A DNA stretch of 64,000 nucleotides from assembly GCF_000422585.1 (NCBI RefSeq), contig NZ_KE383883.1, forward strand, positions 62,001-126,000, read 5' to 3'. The first letter of the stretch is position 1. Each line of letters starts with the position of its first letter. Below are positions 34,303 through 43,010 of this stretch, in pieces. The stretch comes from Hugenholtzia roseola DSM 9546 (GTDB lineage: Bacteria; Bacteroidota; Bacteroidia; Cytophagales; Bernardetiaceae). A program made the position numbers and the translations under genes. The notes under the pieces were generated by a model. The model did no database searches. It worked only from the letters and a program-made list of their open reading frames with translations, and had not been told where the DNA came from.

Positions 34303-35037
34303 TTATTTTTTCAAATTCGCTACCTTCTGATTTTTGGCAGTCGTCGTATTTTGTTTGACTTTGCTGCTAAGGGTAGTGGGAAAAAGTTTTTGATAGCACG
34401 TTTGCAATTTCTGTGTTGTCTTTTTGGAAAGAGGCAATTTTTCCTTTCCTACTTCGGCTTGCAAAATCTCAAAACAAAAAAGGTACTCGGTCTTGTTGCC
34501 TTTGTTGTCGTAGAGTTCCAGCCCCAAAGTAGGCGCAAAGACTCCCAAAAATTCGTAGTTGCGTTTTTCGAAAGCAGTGGTATCGGATAAGATTTTGCCC
34601 AACGCTATCAGGGTGCTATCTTTCAAATCTAAAACTTTTTGATACTGAAACGCCTTGAAAATCAGGGAATCTTCTTGGGCGTAGGCTGCACTTCTGCCTG
34701 TTAGGTCGTAGGCTCTACCTTTGACAAAGTTTTTTATCTTTTCGTTGTGATGCTGTGAAATAGCCTGTTGAAAAGGGTTTTTCTGTGGCTTTTCGGTTTT
34801 GTTGGTATCGCTCTGAACGGGGTCGTCGGCAATGACAGGATTGTCCAGTTTTTTAATTTGGCGATGAGACTCTGGTTTTTTGAGCTTCAAGATAGGCGAA
34901 TCGAGGGCTACCAAATGCAGGTCTGCCCCCTCTTTTGCCACTTGTAAGGGAAAATGACCTTGTTGGGTATCCTGCTGCCCTTCAAACCAAAACCAAGAAA
35001 AGAGAGAAAAGAGTGTGAGAAGAAAGGGAAGTTTCAT
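34303..35037 (-). CDS. Exported protein of unknown function in caspase operon
   Basis: 244 residues from ATG 35037 (MKLPFLLTLFSLFSWFWFEG, a signal peptide or anchor); a frame reaching 35136 overlaps the upstream gene and is not preferred. The first part is polar and probably unstructured (to about residue 110). The second part has a helix and several strands (TLIALGKILSDTTAFEKRNY and GLELYDNKGNKTEYLFCFEI). Not recognised. Confidence 0.65.
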   Translation of the reverse strand: MKLPFLLTLFSLFSWFWFEGQQDTQQGHFPLQVAKEGADLHLVALDSPILKLKKPESHRQIKKLDNPVIADDPVQSDTNKTEKPQKNPFQQAISQHHNEKIKNFVKGRAYDLTGRSAAYAQEDSLIFKAFQYQKVLDLKDSTLIALGKILSDTTAFEKRNYEFLGVFAPTLGLELYDNKGNKTEYLFCFEILQAEVGKEKLPLSKKTTQKLQTCYQKLFPTTLSSKVKQNTTTAKNQKVANLKK

Positions 35038-35086
35038 GTCGAAGTGTTTAAAAGTAAAAAAATAGTATTGTTTGTAGCCCTTTTTT

Positions 35087-35491
35087 TTAGAGTATATAAA
35101 GGTTGTAGGCAAGTCCGATTTCTTCAAAATCAACATAAAGCTGTAGCCTACCTCCCTGCGAATTGAGCTTTACGAAACGGATACGGCACTCTACTCCGTT
35201 TTGATTAAGACAAGACCAGCCCATGACGCTATCGCCATCACTATCTTGACTTTCACCCAAATATTCAATGACATCATACACTTGTTTGCGTTCAGCGTGA
35301 AGTTCTATGCGGTTGTTGTCCATATCAATCGTACCCAGCACACTAAGTTTTTGATAGGGCGACCAATCTGTCCATGTGCCGCTATTTTTTTCCCGATAAG
35401 AAAAATCTTGTGTCTTGAATTTGATGACCTGCGCCGAAAGGGAAAAGCAGGCGAGCAGAAAAAAGGTCAGAAATAGAAGGTATCGTTTCAT
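35087..35491 (-). CDS. Small exported beta protein of unknown function
   Basis: 134 residues: signal peptide MKRYLLFLTFFLLACFSLSA, then about 113 residues of beta-rich sequence (VIKFKTQDFSYREKNSGTWT, then RIELHAERKQVYDVIEYLGE) with two cysteines (GWSCLNQNGVECRIRF) that could bond. Twelve bases behind the vWA gene, second gene of the operon. No family recognised. Confidence 0.7.
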   Translation of the reverse strand: MKRYLLFLTFFLLACFSLSAQVIKFKTQDFSYREKNSGTWTDWSPYQKLSVLGTIDMDNNRIELHAERKQVYDVIEYLGESQDSDGDSVMGWSCLNQNGVECRIRFVKLNSQGGRLQLYVDFEEIGLAYNLYIL

Positions 35492-35503
35492 AAAGAAAGA
35501 GGT

Positions 35504-36226
35504 TTATTTTTTCCAATGGTTATTATTTGGAATGTAGAAAGAATAATTTGGGACAAGTATTTTTCCGCCCAATACATTCACATGTAGGCGCAAGGCATCT
35601 ACGATGTCTGAAAAAAGCGGCTTAAACTTAGTACCACTCAAAACGGCTGCATTGTTCTGCCCTACAAGGTTTTGCATGTAGGAAAAATCGACGCCACCTC
35701 CTTGGGCATCACCAATCGCTACTGCCTGCACGATGGCACGCGATTGCAACCTTTGTGCGGCTTGCAGGGCAGTGCTTGGGTCGTTGGGCAAACCGTCGGA
35801 AAGGATAATGACGACATTTTCCTGCGAATTTCCCGTAACGGCACTTTCCACTAAGGCAAGCGCGTCGGTCAGATTTGTACCACCAGTCGCCACTAAAAAG
35901 GGCTGTTGTGGATTACCCGTCAGCGTGCTTGGGCTGCGCTCCATTGTAGCATAATCATCAAAGGCAATTAAGGCAACCTGTGCAGTTTGCTTCAAAACGG
36001 GGTCGGCAGCGATTTTTTGCCAAGTATCTTGCAAGGCGGCATTGAGCTTGTCCATCTTTTCCCCCGACATCGAGCCAGAGCGGTCGGCTACGATAAAGAA
36101 ATTGATTTTTGCGCCCAAAGTCGCCGTTTTTCCGCTTGGGTTTCCATATTGAAGCCTTAATTGCGCGTTTGCCTCAAATCCGATAAAGACAAGGCAGAAT
36201 ATTAAAAAAGTAGTCAGACGTAACAT
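35504..36226 (-). CDS. Exported von Willebrand factor A domain protein
   Basis: 240 residues. A signal peptide (cleavage near EANAQ) is followed by one vWA domain with the metal-ion-dependent adhesion site: DRSGS (48-52), the Thr in GGTNLTDAL, and the Asp of ILSDGLPND. Such domains bind a partner protein through a bound cation. It is the first gene of the leftward operon with a perfect promoter 50 bases upstream, so it should be made in step with the three exported caspase-family proteins, and a role as their docking or assembly partner is a reasonable inference. Confidence 0.88.
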   Translation of the reverse strand: MLRLTTFLIFCLVFIGFEANAQLRLQYGNPSGKTATLGAKINFFIVADRSGSMSGEKMDKLNAALQDTWQKIAADPVLKQTAQVALIAFDDYATMERSPSTLTGNPQQPFLVATGGTNLTDALALVESAVTGNSQENVVIILSDGLPNDPSTALQAAQRLQSRAIVQAVAIGDAQGGGVDFSYMQNLVGQNNAAVLSGTKFKPLFSDIVDALRLHVNVLGGKILVPNYSFYIPNNNHWKK

Positions 36227-36282
36227 CTTGTTGTGAAATTTAGGGTGAGAAAAACAGAGATGCGTCTTTGTAAGACGTAATG

Positions 36283-36313
36283 CAAAGTTAGTTTGTCCTT
36301 TTTTTAATTCAAA
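36283..36313 (-). promoter_or_regulatory. Consensus promoter of the exported caspase operon
   Basis: On the minus strand: TTTG (36310-36313), 19-base spacer, TAACTTTG (36283-36290). Predicted start near 36276, giving a 50-base leader. No other promoter of this quality was noticed within the operon. Confidence 0.8.
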
Positions 36314-36320
36314 ATAAAAA

Positions 36321-36350
36321 CCTTATTGCATGCAATCCCATGCAATAAGG
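36321..36350 (-). terminator. Perfect 12-bp hairpin with T-rich tail on the minus strand, upstream of the caspase operon promoter
   Basis: CCTTATTGCATG pairs exactly with CATGCAATAAGG around a six-base loop. On the minus strand it is followed by TTTTTATTTT, as in a terminator. It directly abuts the -33 element, so it may shield the operon from upstream read-through. No leftward gene is known upstream. Confidence 0.55.
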
Positions 36351-36513
36351 CACAACCACTTTTCGGAAAAATTGCTTTATAGGCTTGAATAGTGGCACTT
36401 TTTTGCGATTGCAACGCCTTGCAAGACTTAAAAAAAATTAAAAACAGGCGTGGCAGAAAACAGTGTTTCGGTTTGGAAAGCTACCTTCTTTTTCATTTCG
36501 CCCTCTTTTTGTG

Positions 36514-36521
36514 TATCTTTG
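36514..36521 (+). promoter_or_regulatory. -7 box upstream of the PspB-like gene
   Basis: TATCTTTG. Predicted start near 36528. No TTTG at the normal distance. The 400 bases from 36227 to 36626 otherwise hold only the caspase operon promoter and hairpin. Confidence 0.45.
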
Positions 36522-36626
36522 CTATTGCTTTTTCGTTTGACAAGATACGCACCTTTTTTCCTACTATTCTTCAATATGATAGGCTTTCCAAGTCAAAGGC
36601 AAGTCTATTTTAGCCCCCTTAATTTT

Positions 36627-36917
36627 ATGTTGGACATCATTGCAGTAACGCTTATTTTCTCTATTCCGCTATCTGCCATCTTGGGTAGTATTTATATCAA
36701 AAGCAAAAAACTAAACCTACAAAAAGCAGAAAGCAAACGCCTACTCGAACTTTTAGAAGAAAACAAGCAAATCAAGAGCCGCTTGGAAAGCCTCGAAACC
36801 ATTATCGCAGGCGCAAATTTGGAGATGCTCACTTCGGGCAGCCTCGAAGATAGCGAACAAGTACGCGCCCAAATTCAGGCGATGAAAAAGCAAAGCCGCT
36901 TTCGTTTGGAAGACTAA
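36627..36917 (+). CDS. PspB-like small membrane protein with coiled coil
   Basis: 96 residues from ATG 36627; the ATG at 36576 in the same frame is possible. One N-terminal membrane helix (DIIAVTLIFSIPLSAILGSI) is followed by a charged coiled coil (KAESKRLLELLEENKQIKSR, LESLETIIAG). The layout and the LExLExII pattern resemble PspB of the phage shock response, which senses membrane stress. There is no pspA or pspC beside it, so the match is structural rather than functional. Confidence 0.6.
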   Translation: MLDIIAVTLIFSIPLSAILGSIYIKSKKLNLQKAESKRLLELLEENKQIKSRLESLETIIAGANLEMLTSGSLEDSEQVRAQIQAMKKQSRFRLED

Positions 36918-37055
36918 TGAGAAAAAGAGAAAAGGCGGTTTAAAAAAAAGGCACTTCTGGCAGGCATTTCAAAACTTATTCCCCTTTGGTGAAGTTGGAG
37001 AAGAGAGCTACCTTTGTGGCTTTCTCCTTGCCTTATTTCCTAATTTTTCCCTGCC

Positions 37056-37841
37056 ATGAAACAACAACTCTTAGAAGAAGCATACGCCCTACTACAAAAG
37101 CGACAATTTCAAGAAGCACACGCGCTTTTTTTGCGCCTTCAAGAAAACGAAGCTGCCGATGTACGGATTCTATATGGCTTGGGACTTAGTTATTTTTACC
37201 AACAGCAGATAGAAGCCGCCATCGATACCTACACCCAAGCCCTTGCGCTTGCCCCTACACAAGCCGAAATTTGGTCGGATAGGGGAGTCGCCTATTTTCA
37301 CAAAGGCAACAAAACCGCCGCCCTCAATGATTTAGATGAAGCCCAACGCTTAGAGCCACACAACCCCTACCGCTATTCAAGTCGTGCCTACATTCGTGCC
37401 TCCCTCAAAGATTTGGAAGGTGCAATCCAAGACTATGAAAAAGCCATCGAATTAGACCCCGACGACGCTGTGGCTTACAACAACTTAGGACTTTTACAAG
37501 ACCAATTAGGATATAAACAAAAAGCACAGAAATTCTACAAAAAAGCCGACGCTTTGGCACAAGACCAAGCTGATGCCCCTTCTTTTGCACCCAAAAAAGA
37601 AGCGCGAAAGGGCGAAGAAGAAGACGCGCCCGTCAGCCAAGCCGAATTTAAAGCCCTCAAAGAAAGTATTTTAGGAAATGAACAGACCGAAAAGCAGCCT
37701 TCTCAAATAGATGCACCGCCGCCAAAGGCAAAAATTACACTAAAAAGCTATTGGCAGGTAGTTTGTCAGATAGCGCAAAACAAGCAAGAGCGCAAAGCCT
37801 TTTGGGAATTTATCAAGACGACCTTACAAGGAAAAAAATAA
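37056..37841 (+). CDS. TPR-repeat protein, cytoplasmic
   Basis: 261 residues without signal peptide. About five tetratricopeptide repeats cover residues 1-165 (for example AYNNLGLLQDQLGYKQKAQK). A charged linker and a short C-terminal helical region follow (TLKSYWQVVCQIAQNKQERK). TPR units mediate protein binding; the partner is unknown. Single gene. Confidence 0.85.
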   Translation: MKQQLLEEAYALLQKRQFQEAHALFLRLQENEAADVRILYGLGLSYFYQQQIEAAIDTYTQALALAPTQAEIWSDRGVAYFHKGNKTAALNDLDEAQRLEPHNPYRYSSRAYIRASLKDLEGAIQDYEKAIELDPDDAVAYNNLGLLQDQLGYKQKAQKFYKKADALAQDQADAPSFAPKKEARKGEEEDAPVSQAEFKALKESILGNEQTEKQPSQIDAPPPKAKITLKSYWQVVCQIAQNKQERKAFWEFIKTTLQGKK

Positions 37842-37968
37842 CGGCAAACCTACTTTTTCCTCACTTTCACTATCGCATTTATACTTTTTTAGGCTAAAAA
37901 ACGTATATTTGGTATGTACGCTTTGGTACGAACTCAAAAATCCTCTGCTCACCTCTCTACAAGCGGTT

Positions 37969-38802
37969 ATGAAGCCCACGCGCTGCACAGGCAACTACAT
38001 CTTACGCTCTCTCTTTGGCTTATCGGCTCTTTTAGCCTCCGATAAGCAAGGGAAAGGCTATGCCGCTGCCTCATTTTCGCGCTCTTTGTGTCGCCTAAGC
38101 CTCATCTTTTTGCTCGCTACTGCCCCTTTTGGCGCACAGGCACAAGAACTGCCCTACCAAGACCCCCTCAATAAACCCGCACTTTGGGCGCAAATCATAC
38201 AAAAACCACTTTTTCAGCCCCTTTGGGAAGAATATCGCGGTAAAAAATGGACACAACTAAGCCCACAAGAGCGCGTAGAAGTCAAGATGTGGCAGCAAAC
38301 GGCTATGCTTCTTTTTGTGCAAAAGCGAAACCCCAATAATGGGCAAAACAACGCTGCTATGGCGCAAAATAATCAGAAAAATCAGACAACAACAAACGGC
38401 AGCAATACAAATAGTAGTACAAAAAATAATACACAAAGTCAGGTAAAAAATCAGACTAAAAGCCCCTACGCCCTACGTCCCGAACATGTAGAATTGCTAA
38501 AAAGAGAAGAAATCCGTACTTATGTGCGCGAAATGGAAGAATTTGTGATGCTCGAACCGATGGAAGTGGAAGATTTGAAAGAAAACCTTTTTGAAAACTT
38601 CTTTTTGATAGAAGATTACTTCTTCGAGGAATTTAAGCGGTATGGCGCAAGCTATGTTACCTACAAAAAAACGCACCCCAAAGGCGATTATAGCGAAGAC
38701 CAATGGATTGAGGAAAAAGAAAACGAGCTACTAAATTTGAAAAAATCTTACATAGAGAAAGAAAAATTTGGCTTTTTAGAAGCGCAACTCCAAAAACAGT
38801 AA
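37969..38802 (+). CDS. Exported protein, tandem paralogue 1 (DPLxKPAxWA family)
   Basis: 277 residues from ATG 37969. The frame is open from a TTG at 37909, but that lies in a TATATTTG box (37904-37911). The leader is long: about 40 polar residues precede the hydrophobic core LSLIFLLATAPFGAQA. The mature part begins with DPLNKPALWAQ and LWEEYRGKKW, then has a Asn/Gln/Thr-rich insert (about 115-165) and a helical end with IEDYFFEEFKRYGASYVTYK. The next gene encodes a relative with the same blocks and no insert. No known function. Confidence 0.7.
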   Translation: MKPTRCTGNYILRSLFGLSALLASDKQGKGYAAASFSRSLCRLSLIFLLATAPFGAQAQELPYQDPLNKPALWAQIIQKPLFQPLWEEYRGKKWTQLSPQERVEVKMWQQTAMLLFVQKRNPNNGQNNAAMAQNNQKNQTTTNGSNTNSSTKNNTQSQVKNQTKSPYALRPEHVELLKREEIRTYVREMEEFVMLEPMEVEDLKENLFENFFLIEDYFFEEFKRYGASYVTYKKTHPKGDYSEDQWIEEKENELLNLKKSYIEKEKFGFLEAQLQKQ

Positions 38803-39244
38803 GTTCATAAACTTGTTTGGCACTATCTTCATATAAAACACGTCTTAAAAAAGTAAAAAACGCTGCGCCTCTGGCATTACGCGCCTTTTTTAATTTTGCG
38901 TTCTTGTTTTGTTTTTGTACAAAAATTGGGTTTTGGTGTATAGAAAGCGTATAAAATGCGGTTTTATTGCTTCAAAACCACTCGCCTATGTGAAAGCCTT
39001 TGATAGAAGAAGGCGACAAATTGGGTTGAAATTCTTATCTTTACTTTGCGAATGGTTTGGAAAAAAAGCGCGTCAAGATGGTTTGGGGTCATCAAGAAGC
39101 CCAACAAAATGCGTTTTTTCTGCGTCTTTTCTCTGTTTGAAAGTTGCTCGATGTAGCACTTCTTCTGCTTCTTTTCGTCTGCTCTGTTTCTACCCTACTT
39201 CTTTCCTACCTCTATTCCTATCCTATCCAAACAATTACTTTCCT
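38803..39244. other. Spacer between the two paralogous genes
   Basis: 442 bases. The frame of the downstream gene is open through most of it (from 38909), but the translated sequence is basic, Cys/Phe-rich and unlike a leader, so it is taken as non-coding. No repeat, tRNA or strong promoter was noticed. Confidence 0.4.
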
Positions 39245-39883
39245 ATGAAAACTTCGCCTACTAACCTGCCTTTTTTAGGAATTGCTTCTCACACTTGGCG
39301 GCTGACATTTTTACTGCTTTTCAGCCTCGCTCTTTTCGGACTCTCGCCTATGGCAAAGGCGCAAAAAAAACTAAACGACCCACTTTCCAAACCTGCAATT
39401 TGGGCGAAACTCAAAGCAAACCCAAACCAATTAGGACTTTGGGAGGAATACTTGGGTAAAAAGCTCGAAGCGATGAGCGCGGAGGAAAAAAATCAGATGC
39501 TTACGTGGCAGGACGAATTGGCACTTTTGGCGTTGGCTTCGAATGAAATTGTGGTCAGTGTATCGGCTACCACCAATCAGGACGACGAATATTTTATCTA
39601 TGAATTGCAGGCGCAGGAATGGAAAAATATGCAGGAGGTAGTGATGAACCCAAGTGATGAGATGACGCATCTAAAACAAAATGTAGATGAAAATTTTGCC
39701 ATCTTAGAAGACCTCTTTGCTGAAACTTTCGAAGAGTACGGCGAAACCTACGTTTATTATGCCGATAAATATCCTACCAAAAACTACTCACAGACGGCAT
39801 GGATAGAGGAGCAGGAAGCCAAAATTCGCAGCTTCAAAGAAAAAGAACTCGACGACATAAAGGCGCGTATCATCAAAAAATAA
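39245..39883 (+). CDS. Exported protein, tandem paralogue 2 (DPLxKPAxWA family)
   Basis: 212 residues from ATG 39245. Signal peptide (core LTFLLLFSLALFGLSPMAKA). The mature protein starts KKLNDPLSKPAIWAKL and shares with the preceding protein LWEEYLGKKL, MLTWQDELALL, the acidic helix DENFAILEDLFAETFEEYGE and TYVYYADKYP. The gene is thus a duplicate of 37969-38802 that lacks the low-complexity insert, or the insert was gained in the other copy. Not recognised outside this pair. Confidence 0.75.
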   Translation: MKTSPTNLPFLGIASHTWRLTFLLLFSLALFGLSPMAKAQKKLNDPLSKPAIWAKLKANPNQLGLWEEYLGKKLEAMSAEEKNQMLTWQDELALLALASNEIVVSVSATTNQDDEYFIYELQAQEWKNMQEVVMNPSDEMTHLKQNVDENFAILEDLFAETFEEYGETYVYYADKYPTKNYSQTAWIEEQEAKIRSFKEKELDDIKARIIKK

Positions 39884-39920
39884 CGCCCTTTCGCTAATTT
39901 TTATCTGAAAGACGGTAGAA

Positions 39921-39952
39921 TTTGGTGGGCAAAAGAAAAAGTATTAAATTTG
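39921..39952 (+). promoter_or_regulatory. Consensus promoter of the L31 gene
   Basis: TTTG (39921-39924), 20-base spacer, TAAATTTG (39945-39952). Predicted start near 39959. Confidence 0.75.
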
Positions 39953-40034
39953 CGCTCTGTTTTCCAATTCCTTGTGTCTAATTCCTTTGGCAAGTGGCAA
40001 ACTCCTCTTGCTGTCATCTAAATTTTATCACGTC

Positions 40035-40286
40035 ATGAAAAAAGGTATTCACCCTGAATACAGAGATGTCGTCTTTTTGGATACATCAAGCGACTTCAAA
40101 TTCCTTACTCGCTCTACTGTGGCTTCAAAAGAAACCACTATTTGGGAAGACGGCAAAGAATATCCCCTTGTAAAGGTAGAGATTAGCTCGGCTTCGCACC
40201 CCTTCTATACAGGTGCAAAAGGACACGTAGGCGCACAAGCAGGTCGCGTAGAACGTTTCAACCGTCTTTATGGCAAGAAAAAATAA
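40035..40286 (+). CDS. rpmE2: 50S ribosomal protein L31, type B
   Basis: 83 residues from ATG 40035 ([16 protein letters not shown]). It has no CxxC zinc pair, which marks the type B, zinc-independent form. Conserved blocks: [18 protein letters not shown] and [11 protein letters not shown]. The frame runs upstream to 39972, but that extension is not part of L31. Confidence 0.97.
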   Translation: MKKGIHPEYRDVVFLDTSSDFKFLTRSTVASKETTIWEDGKEYPLVKVEISSASHPFYTGAKGHVGAQAGRVERFNRLYGKKK

Positions 40287-40329
40287 GCCCTCTGGCACTG
40301 ATTTTCGGCTATCCTTTCGATACAAAACA

Positions 40330-40366
40330 AAAAAAGCTAAGAACGTTGCGTTCTTAGCTTTTTTTT
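40330..40366. terminator. Terminator of the L31 gene, usable in both directions
   Basis: AAGCTAAGAAC pairs with GTTCTTAGCTT with T run after and A run before. It may also end the leftward regulator gene (stop at 40452). Confidence 0.9.
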
Positions 40367-40451
40367 AGGGCTTTTTTTTAGGGCTTTTGTTAGATTTAAA
40401 ACTTGACTTTAAAAGCAAAACTGCCCTTTTATTTTTCACCCTATTGTCGCC

Positions 40452-41132
40452 CTATTTTCGCACACTTTGGAACAAAAACTTGGCAAAATCGAAGGCAGAG
40501 TCGGCTAAATTCCTACCTACCAAATCCATCACAAAATTAACCGTCTTTTCGATGGCGGCATCTGTTTTTTCGAAGCCCTTGCTGCTATCGCGCAACCAAA
40601 AGCGCAACAAAAATTCGGTTTCTGCCCAAATCAGATTGCTATACTGACCGCTCAAAAACATGCGGGGCTGCACTTCTTGGGTATCGATGCCCTCATCTAT
40701 CAAATTTGCGATATAATTTCTAAACTTTTCCTTAAACTCATGCAGCGTTTTATTTCTAAAACCGCCATTGCGCTTATCGAAAATAGTAACCAAATAACTA
40801 CGGTTTTCCTTCAAAACTTCCATCAGGGTAAAATAGAACGCCAATAACTTTTCGCGCACCGAATACTCGTGATACACCTCGTCATTTTGCAAGCGTGTGA
40901 TAGTTTCTTCAAACCAATCCGCCCAAATTTCCTGCTCTATGTTCAGAAACTGACTATAATATTCGTAAAAAAGGCTCTCTTTTTCACCCATCTCTGCCAT
41001 AAGGTTGTAGATAGAAGCAGGCACAACGCCTCGCTCGCGCACGTACTTGATAAAAGTGGCTTTAATTTGCGCCGCCTGATTTTGCGCCTCAAAGTGGGGT
41101 TCGGAATCGTTGATAGGGGGTTGATTTTCCAT
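40452..41132 (-). CDS. TetR-like regulator of a Bacteroidota subfamily
   Basis: 226 residues. The N-terminal helical part (QIKATFIKYVRERGVVPASI, then YNLMAEMGEKESLFYEYYSQ) is positioned like a TetR helix-turn-helix. The rest is an all-helical ligand-binding-like domain. The match is to Bacteroidota proteins annotated as TetR family. Target genes are unknown; the divergent gene at 41392 is a candidate. Confidence 0.7.
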   Translation of the reverse strand: MENQPPINDSEPHFEAQNQAAQIKATFIKYVRERGVVPASIYNLMAEMGEKESLFYEYYSQFLNIEQEIWADWFEETITRLQNDEVYHEYSVREKLLAFYFTLMEVLKENRSYLVTIFDKRNGGFRNKTLHEFKEKFRNYIANLIDEGIDTQEVQPRMFLSGQYSNLIWAETEFLLRFWLRDSSKGFEKTDAAIEKTVNFVMDLVGRNLADSAFDFAKFLFQSVRK

Positions 41133-41391
41133 AGTGCAAAGTTTGTGTCGTAAAGGTTCGAAACGTAATTTTGATACAAGAGATAACGAAAAAAGGTAGA
41201 ATAGGGTTTAAAAATAAGGCTGACAGAGCGTCTGAAAGGCTGGATACACTTTTTTATTTGGTAATATTTTTGCTTTTTGCTCTTCTATTGTGTGAAAAAA
41301 ACAGCAGGGCGATACTACAAAACCAAAAGCCCTGCGCTGTTTTTCCTACCACAAAATTTCTAACTTGTTTCACCTCACTAAAAAAGGGCTG

Positions 41392-42114
41392 ATGATGCAG
41401 ACACTCAATCCCAACTGGATTACGGAAGGGCATCTCGACTTCGAGTACAAAAAATGGCTGCTTTTGGCATACCTACAACACAGCCACAAAGAATTTGATG
41501 CCCAAAAATTATACCCCATACTTTCCGATTTACATTTTCATTATCAAAATTTACTACACCTTAAAAATCAGAAGAAAATCTTGCAGGAGCAATTTCCAAA
41601 AGAACTTTCGAAGGCAGATTTTGAAAAACTTACTTTGCACTACAAAGAAATTTTAGAAGATGACAATTTTATGCGCGAATTAGAGGCTATTATTCAATAC
41701 GCGCTGCCACTTTTTTCAAACGCGCTCGAAGTAGGGAAAAACTTGTATCAGACCATAGAAGAGCAACTCAAAATCGCGCCCATTGGCATTACGCCGCTAT
41801 ATTTTCAGGAAGGCTATTTGTTTTTTTCCATTCAACCGATTAAAAACATGCAAATTTATCGCTACCAAACCAGCATTTTTGAAAATGCGCAGGCAAAGTG
41901 GCGCGGTTTGCACCTACAATATGTAGAAACGGTAACGAAAAGCCTTAGCCAAACGTATGAAAATCTGAAAGTGAATTTGAGTCAGCGTTTTCCACAGCTA
42001 CCCAATCCTGCCACTTTTCTGATAGAAGCCCCTATCAACCCGCCCTTCGAAGAGTCGCTTTTTCCGATAGCCAAGCGTTTGCTTTTGCGCTACCTAAGCC
42101 ATTTGGAAAAGTAA
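41392..42114 (+). CDS. Cytoplasmic protein of unknown function
   Basis: 240 residues. The likely start is ATG 41392 or 41395. The frame opens with NPNWITEGHLDFEYKKWLLL, a phrase typical of a conserved Bacteroidota protein of unknown function. Mainly helical; the end has IEAPINPPFEESLFPIAKRL. No known domain. Divergent to the TetR-like gene. Confidence 0.75.
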   Translation: MMQTLNPNWITEGHLDFEYKKWLLLAYLQHSHKEFDAQKLYPILSDLHFHYQNLLHLKNQKKILQEQFPKELSKADFEKLTLHYKEILEDDNFMRELEAIIQYALPLFSNALEVGKNLYQTIEEQLKIAPIGITPLYFQEGYLFFSIQPIKNMQIYRYQTSIFENAQAKWRGLHLQYVETVTKSLSQTYENLKVNLSQRFPQLPNPATFLIEAPINPPFEESLFPIAKRLLLRYLSHLEK

Positions 42115-42238
42115 AAGGCTGATACAAAAGGCTTTGAGCCTTTCCAAAGTCGTACTTTGTTTTGATTGCGTGTATTTGTACACGCAATTTTTGTTTTCTT
42201 TTATTTATTTTTGATTATTTCTGGCTATTTCAAAATTT

Positions 42239-42946
42239 ATGTCCGTATCCTCTCCAAAATCTATCGCTGCCTACATTTGGTATCTGCCACTGCTTTTTGT
42301 GGCTCTGTTTGCTTTTTTCTTCGGCATCGACCTTTTTTTAGACCTTCATTTGGCAAAGGCGGTAGGCTTTCCACGCACAGGCGCAGGCATAGTGGGCATT
42401 TTTCTGGGTGCTTTTGTGCATGGCGACCTTTTTCACCTCTTTTCAAATGGGCTTTCTTTTCTGATTTTGGGCGTAGCCGTCTTGTTTTTTTATGAAAAAA
42501 TCGGACTCAAAGTGTTTTTTCTTTTGTATCCGCTCACAGGTTTTGGAATTTGGCTCTTTGCGCATCAAGGCTATCACATTGGGGCAAGCGGTTGGCTCTA
42601 TGGCTTGGCAGCCTTTCTCTTTGCAGGCGGCATTTTTAGGGCGGAAAAAGCCTCGTTGATGGTTTCCTTAGCCGTTGCGGTGCTTTATAGTGGGCTTTTG
42701 GCAGGTATCCTTCCAACACCAGAGATAAAAGCCGCCCATATCTCTTGGGAAGCGCATCTCATTGGCTTGGTGATAGGGTTTGTTTTGGCTTTTATTTACA
42801 AAGATGAAAAAATCCGCATCTTACAAGAAAGTGAGCAAGCAGGAGCGCAAAAAAAGCAAACGGCGGCGGCAGAAAAGCCTACTTTCGGTTTTGTCCCTTT
42901 GCGCGGAAAGCATTTTTATTACACATTCAAAGAAAAAGAAAAATAA
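42239..42946 (+). CDS. Rhomboid-family intramembrane serine protease
   Basis: 235 residues with six membrane helices. Catalytic Ser117 is in GASGWLYGL, and His173 lies in a helix (ISWEAHLIGLVIG). The HGDLFHLFSN motif (His61, Asn70) forms the oxyanion hole region. All catalytic residues are kept, so the enzyme should cut transmembrane substrates. The polar tail after residue 190 is cytoplasmic. Single gene. Confidence 0.93.
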   Translation: MSVSSPKSIAAYIWYLPLLFVALFAFFFGIDLFLDLHLAKAVGFPRTGAGIVGIFLGAFVHGDLFHLFSNGLSFLILGVAVLFFYEKIGLKVFFLLYPLTGFGIWLFAHQGYHIGASGWLYGLAAFLFAGGIFRAEKASLMVSLAVAVLYSGLLAGILPTPEIKAAHISWEAHLIGLVIGFVLAFIYKDEKIRILQESEQAGAQKKQTAAAEKPTFGFVPLRGKHFYYTFKEKEK

Positions 42947-43010
42947 GATTTAGGCTATTAGGGCGAAAAAAGAAGGTAAAGGAAGGCATTGTTACAGCGG
43001 TCAGAATGTC

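Noticed and set aside
30685-36226. A cytoplasmic antiphage caspase system
   Set aside because: All caspase-family members have signal peptides, and there is no sensor NTPase, gasdermin, nucleotide cyclase or CRISPR gene beside them.
38909-39244. N-terminal extension of the second paralogue or a separate gene
   Set aside because: The frame is open but the residues look random, and a good signal peptide starts at ATG 39245.
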